A stretch of 64,000 bases of DNA from NCBI RefSeq assembly GCF_907165205.1, contig NC_058194.1:24862856-24926855 (forward strand), written 5' to 3'. The position numbers and the translations under genes were made by a program. Shown here piece after piece: positions 61,156 through 64,000 of the stretch. The notes beneath the pieces are model-generated. The model worked only from the letters and a program-made list of their open reading frames with translations. It was not told the DNA's origin and ran no database searches. Origin of the DNA: Coccinella septempunctata. Taxonomy: Eukaryota > Arthropoda > Insecta > Coleoptera > Coccinellidae. Position 1 is the stretch's first letter, and each line of letters begins with the position of its first letter.

Positions 61156-62606
61156 TCAATAAAGTGGACAGTCAAAAGTAAGTATAGTTTTCAATTTATC
61201 AGGTAAATTCAAATAATGTTTCACAACACTTATATATTTACCAGCATTCACAATTTTGTACTTCATACAAATGAAATCCCTTGACCGATTTCTTGCTAAT
61301 TCTAATAGAGGCGGAACTGTTCTTTCAGAACAATCTTCATCAGTACTTGGTAGATTTCCGCTTTCCAGACATTTTCTCAAGGCTCCGGTAACTGTGAAAA
61401 ATTTTTCGAAATCTTCAAAATCTGGCGAAGTAGTTGATCCCTTGCTATTAAAAAAACTATGCAAAATAGATGCCAGTGGTTTTTGAAAACAGAATTGAAT
61501 TAGGCCGAAGGATCTATAATAATATTTTTTATCCAACCCAATTATTTCCATGTGCCTTAATAGTTTATATGTAGGAGACTCCCATCCTAGATAAAAATAT
61601 AATACCCTATCCATTACCTCAAAATTCATTCTACAACCATGACTTAATAATATACATATTAAATCATAATATTTGGATTCAGGAATGTTTCTACGACAAT
61701 ACTGATCAACTAAAAAGGGAATGAGTATTGTGTCGTGTCTTTCTAAAATACAACCAATTCTAGGATCTTCAATAATTATACGAAGATATCCTTGCCATAA
61801 ATTATTAGATGGACTTTTAGACTTCAAAGCAGCAAGTAAAACAGATTCATAACAGTCTTCTTCCCATTCATCATAGTCGAATTTTTTCCAAAACAGTTGA
61901 AAATAATCAAGTGGTACAGGGTTCCTCAATATGAAATAAAAAGTTTTTTGGAAGTCCACATGCACACCACAATTCAAAAGGTGAGGAATTAAAAAGTGAC
62001 TGTGTTTTATTGCAACAAACAGAAGGCTTGCTTTTAAAAAACAAACATTTAAATTTGGCTCATATTTAAGAAGTAATAATTGAATATCTGGATTACTTCC
62101 AGTACATATAGCATATATTAGATGAGAAGAAAACCTTGAACGAAACCTACTGCAACCATAGTACAATAGCATAGCACATAATTCATAGTTGTTGGTTGAT
62201 ATTGCAATTTCCAAAGGAGTCATCTGATTCCTATCGGGATTATCTAAAGGTGCACCTGATTTTATCAATGCTTCAACATATCTTGAGTCATTCATTTTAA
62301 CCGCATCATTTAATATAGTATAGTTTGAATGTTTTTCCATGAGCAGACTTTTCCTCTTTACTTCCATTAAATATTCATCATCGCTGTTTAAATTGTTATA
62401 AAGAAATCTTTTCATTCTCTCCTTTATAGGTATTGATGCTTTTGGAGAATAATTGGCCATGTCATTAAAAAAAATCCTCCTGAAAAACAATCATTTTCAA
62501 CAAATCGCAGACAATATCAAATTAACTTTTACTTCTGCTGGGTTATCGCTGTATCCAAGATATCCAATGATTCTTGGATTCTTTCTTCTTCGTCAAGGTC
62601 CAACAT
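61156..62606 (-). CDS. Ankyrin-repeat protein with C-terminal SOCS box (ASB-like)
   Basis: Two exons: 62,606-62,533 and 62,479-61,156 (465 residues). The ATG at 62,606 gives MLDLDEEERIQESLDILDTA; the 53-nt intron joins GAA|GTAAAA to tttttcag|G in phase, so the longer N-terminus is preferred over the internal Met at 62,460. Ankyrin repeats are visible around ILNDAVKMNDSRYVEALIKS and MTPLEIAISTNNYELCAMLL, with weaker helical repeats after. The C-terminal 50 residues (VPPLLELARNRSRDFI ... LPDKLKTILTF) fit a SOCS box, which in other proteins binds Elongin B/C and Cullin-5 to make an E3 ligase. The substrate is unknown. A hairpin lies 9 nt upstream of the ATG. Confidence 0.8.
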
Positions 62607-62614
62607 GTTACTAG

Positions 62615-62643
62615 CTACTAGCAGAGTTTTTCTCTGCTACTAG
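62615..62643 (-). repeat. Hairpin immediately 5' of the ASB-like start codon
   Basis: Arms CTACTAGCAGAG and CTCTGCTACTAG (12 bp, one mismatch) with a 5-nt T loop on +. On the minus strand it would lie in the 5' UTR, 8 bases before the ATG, where it could impede scanning, or it may lie upstream of transcription start. Confidence 0.6.
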
Positions 62644-63352
62644 GTTCAATAATTGCTTCACCTCAGTTCAGAATGTAGGCTTTAATTTCTTGTCCTTTAT
62701 TCAAGAAAATCAATGATGAATATACATCTCGAGTTCCCTTGAGGAAAACATTCTAATTAATTATGTTATTAATTTGGTAAGTATTTTTTGGAAGAATCGT
62801 GGTAGCTCAGTGAAAAAAATCGTAGGTACTCACCTAGTTTACGAAAATGATAATCAAATTAATTTATCTGCAGAGTGCATTATTCATATTAGTTTACAGT
62901 CATTTATAAATAAAAAAATAATAAAAATTATAAAAATGCAAAGCTAACAAGACAAGTTGACAAAAGACAAAAAAACACGACCATAGAGATCCTGCCTTTC
63001 TTCTTTTGATTACAAGCGTTACAAGCAAAGATTATAGAGTATATCTATAGCAGAGATATATCTATATCTATATTCTATATTCTATATCTCTGATCTATAG
63101 TCTATAATCTTTGGTTACAAGGAAAGGGGAAACAAGAGCGTTGACCGTTGACTCCGGCTTTAAAAGAAGAAGATGGCAAGTTTTATGATATGTCAAACTG
63201 AAGAGGTTAGATATTCAAAATTTGTTTACATTTCTAGATGCTTTTTGGAGCAGGCCTTTTTGTCTATGGCCTTTTTTTGATATTTTTTTTATCCAAGTGA
63301 ATGTGGTTATTGTGGTTGTGTATAATACTTTCGTGTTTTAATCGTAAAAAAG
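62644..63352. promoter_or_regulatory. Divergent promoter region, ASB-like / BTB genes
   Basis: About 710 bp between divergent genes, containing the imperfect cruciform at 63,019-63,120. No TATA box clearly placed for either gene. Confidence 0.45.
63019..63120. repeat. Large AT-rich imperfect inverted repeat
   Basis: CAAAGATTATAGA (63,026-63,038) and TCTATAATCTTTG (63,101-63,113) are exact inverse arms. Matching continues loosely inward through ATATCTATAGCAGAGATAT-type words. The 13-mer CTATAATCTTTGG also occurs at 56,206-56,218, linking this structure to the 56-kb repeat. Confidence 0.75.
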
Positions 63353-64000
63353 ATGAGTTCTGAACCTATGTCCCAAAAACTATGTTCTAACCCCGAGGAT
63401 ACAATAACACTTCTGGTTGAGGATCGAAAAATATTATGTTCCAAAGTAACACTGAAGTTACATAGTCATTATTTTCATGCAATGTTTACCAGGAATTTCA
63501 AAGAAAGTAACGAGAAAACTATTACTCTTAAGGTAATTTCCTTAGCTTAGATATTGCTTATAAGCAATATCAATTTTAGAGATATTTCAAAAGTCCATTC
63601 AAATTTAGAGTAAATTATCATTTGTAGGAAGTTGATGGGGAAACAATGGAAGAATTGCTGCGATTGTTGGTAGACAAAGTATATTTGAATAAAATATCTG
63701 ACATTACCAAAGTTATAACTTTGAGTGATATGTTTCTTTTTGACAAATTAAAGGAGGAATTAGCCAAAGAAGCAATTAGGACTCTTTCAAAAAATAACTG
63801 CCTTCAAATATGGATGGAACTGAAATCAATTTCAGCTTTTCCATTAATATGGAAAGCAAAGAGCATCAGTTTGACAAACTTCAATTATCAAAGGCATCAT
63901 GGTTTAATCAATAATCTAGAGTTATCTCAACTTATGAGTTATTTAAGTCATATTAATCTGCAGACTTACAAAGAAATACATGTATTTAATTCTGTGTTAG
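63353..64000 (+). CDS. BTB/BACK-domain protein, 5' part (kelch-like type)
   Basis: Exon 1 is 63,353-63,532 (ATG in a fair context, donor AAG|GTAATT). Exon 2 starts at 63,628 and is still open at the window edge. The first 130 residues are a BTB/POZ fold: ITLLVEDRKILCSKVTLKLH, HYFHAMFTRNFKES, then TMEELLRLLVDKVYL. A BACK-like helical region follows (LFDKLKEELAKEAIRTLSKN, then NCLQIWMELKSISAFPLIWK). This pairing is typical of Cullin-3 substrate adaptors; whether Kelch repeats or another domain follows cannot be seen. The gene is incomplete here. Confidence 0.8.

Noticed and set aside
61256..61486. 76-codon plus-strand frame
   Set aside because: Antisense shadow of the ankyrin/SOCS gene.

Overview
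The window looks like AT-rich insect nuclear DNA, most likely from a beetle (the order is inferred, not shown). The evidence is spliced genes with short GT-AG introns (51-60 nt in one gene), an ETS-domain protein close to the ecdysone-induced factor E74, a serendipity-alpha-like gene, and a load of TA-flanked miniature transposons and mariner relics. No rRNA, tRNA or CRISPR array was recognised.

Region 1 (about 1-49,640, + strand) is mainly one long gene, Eip74EF/E74. Three coding exons are clear: 24,097-24,213, 34,969-35,196 and 46,297-46,871. They join in consistent phase, and the last carries the complete ETS DNA-binding domain. A 2.7 kb 3' UTR follows, with a poly(A) signal at 49,608. Promoters and isoform-specific N-terminal exons were not found and probably lie upstream, or are too short to recognise. 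A sharp AG|GTAAGT junction at 4,218/4,219 is either a recursive-splicing site or a 30-nt in-frame microexon. The introns hold six copies of one TA-flanked MITE family, a 618-bp foldback MITE, a PIF/Harbinger-like MITE, smaller TIR elements, a dead mariner (DD34D), a second DDE transposase relic, a 5'-truncated LINE, and two decayed hammerhead-ribozyme motifs of the Penelope-associated kind. On the antisense strand at 21,951-22,263 there is a possible small secreted cysteine-rich (Kazal-like) gene with one homopolymer frameshift.

Region 2 (about 49,640-64,000) is gene-dense and alternates strands: a TAF6L-like SAGA histone-fold protein (+), a serendipity-alpha-like vinculin/alpha-catenin-family protein (-), the CAF-1 p60 subunit (-, intronless), a UBL7-like UBL/UBA protein (+), an ankyrin/SOCS-box protein (-), and the 5' part of a BTB/BACK protein (+, running off the end). 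Exon structures were built by hand from splice sites and phase. Several genes share short divergent promoters or converge tail to tail. The spacers carry hairpin-rich repeats, including a locus of nested palindromes and a 25-bp minisatellite at 56.0-56.5 kb and a large imperfect cruciform at 63.0 kb.

The genes do not form one pathway, although several are chromatin or transcription factors (E74, TAF6L, CAF-1 p60) and two are likely ubiquitin-system parts (UBL7-like, SOCS-box protein).
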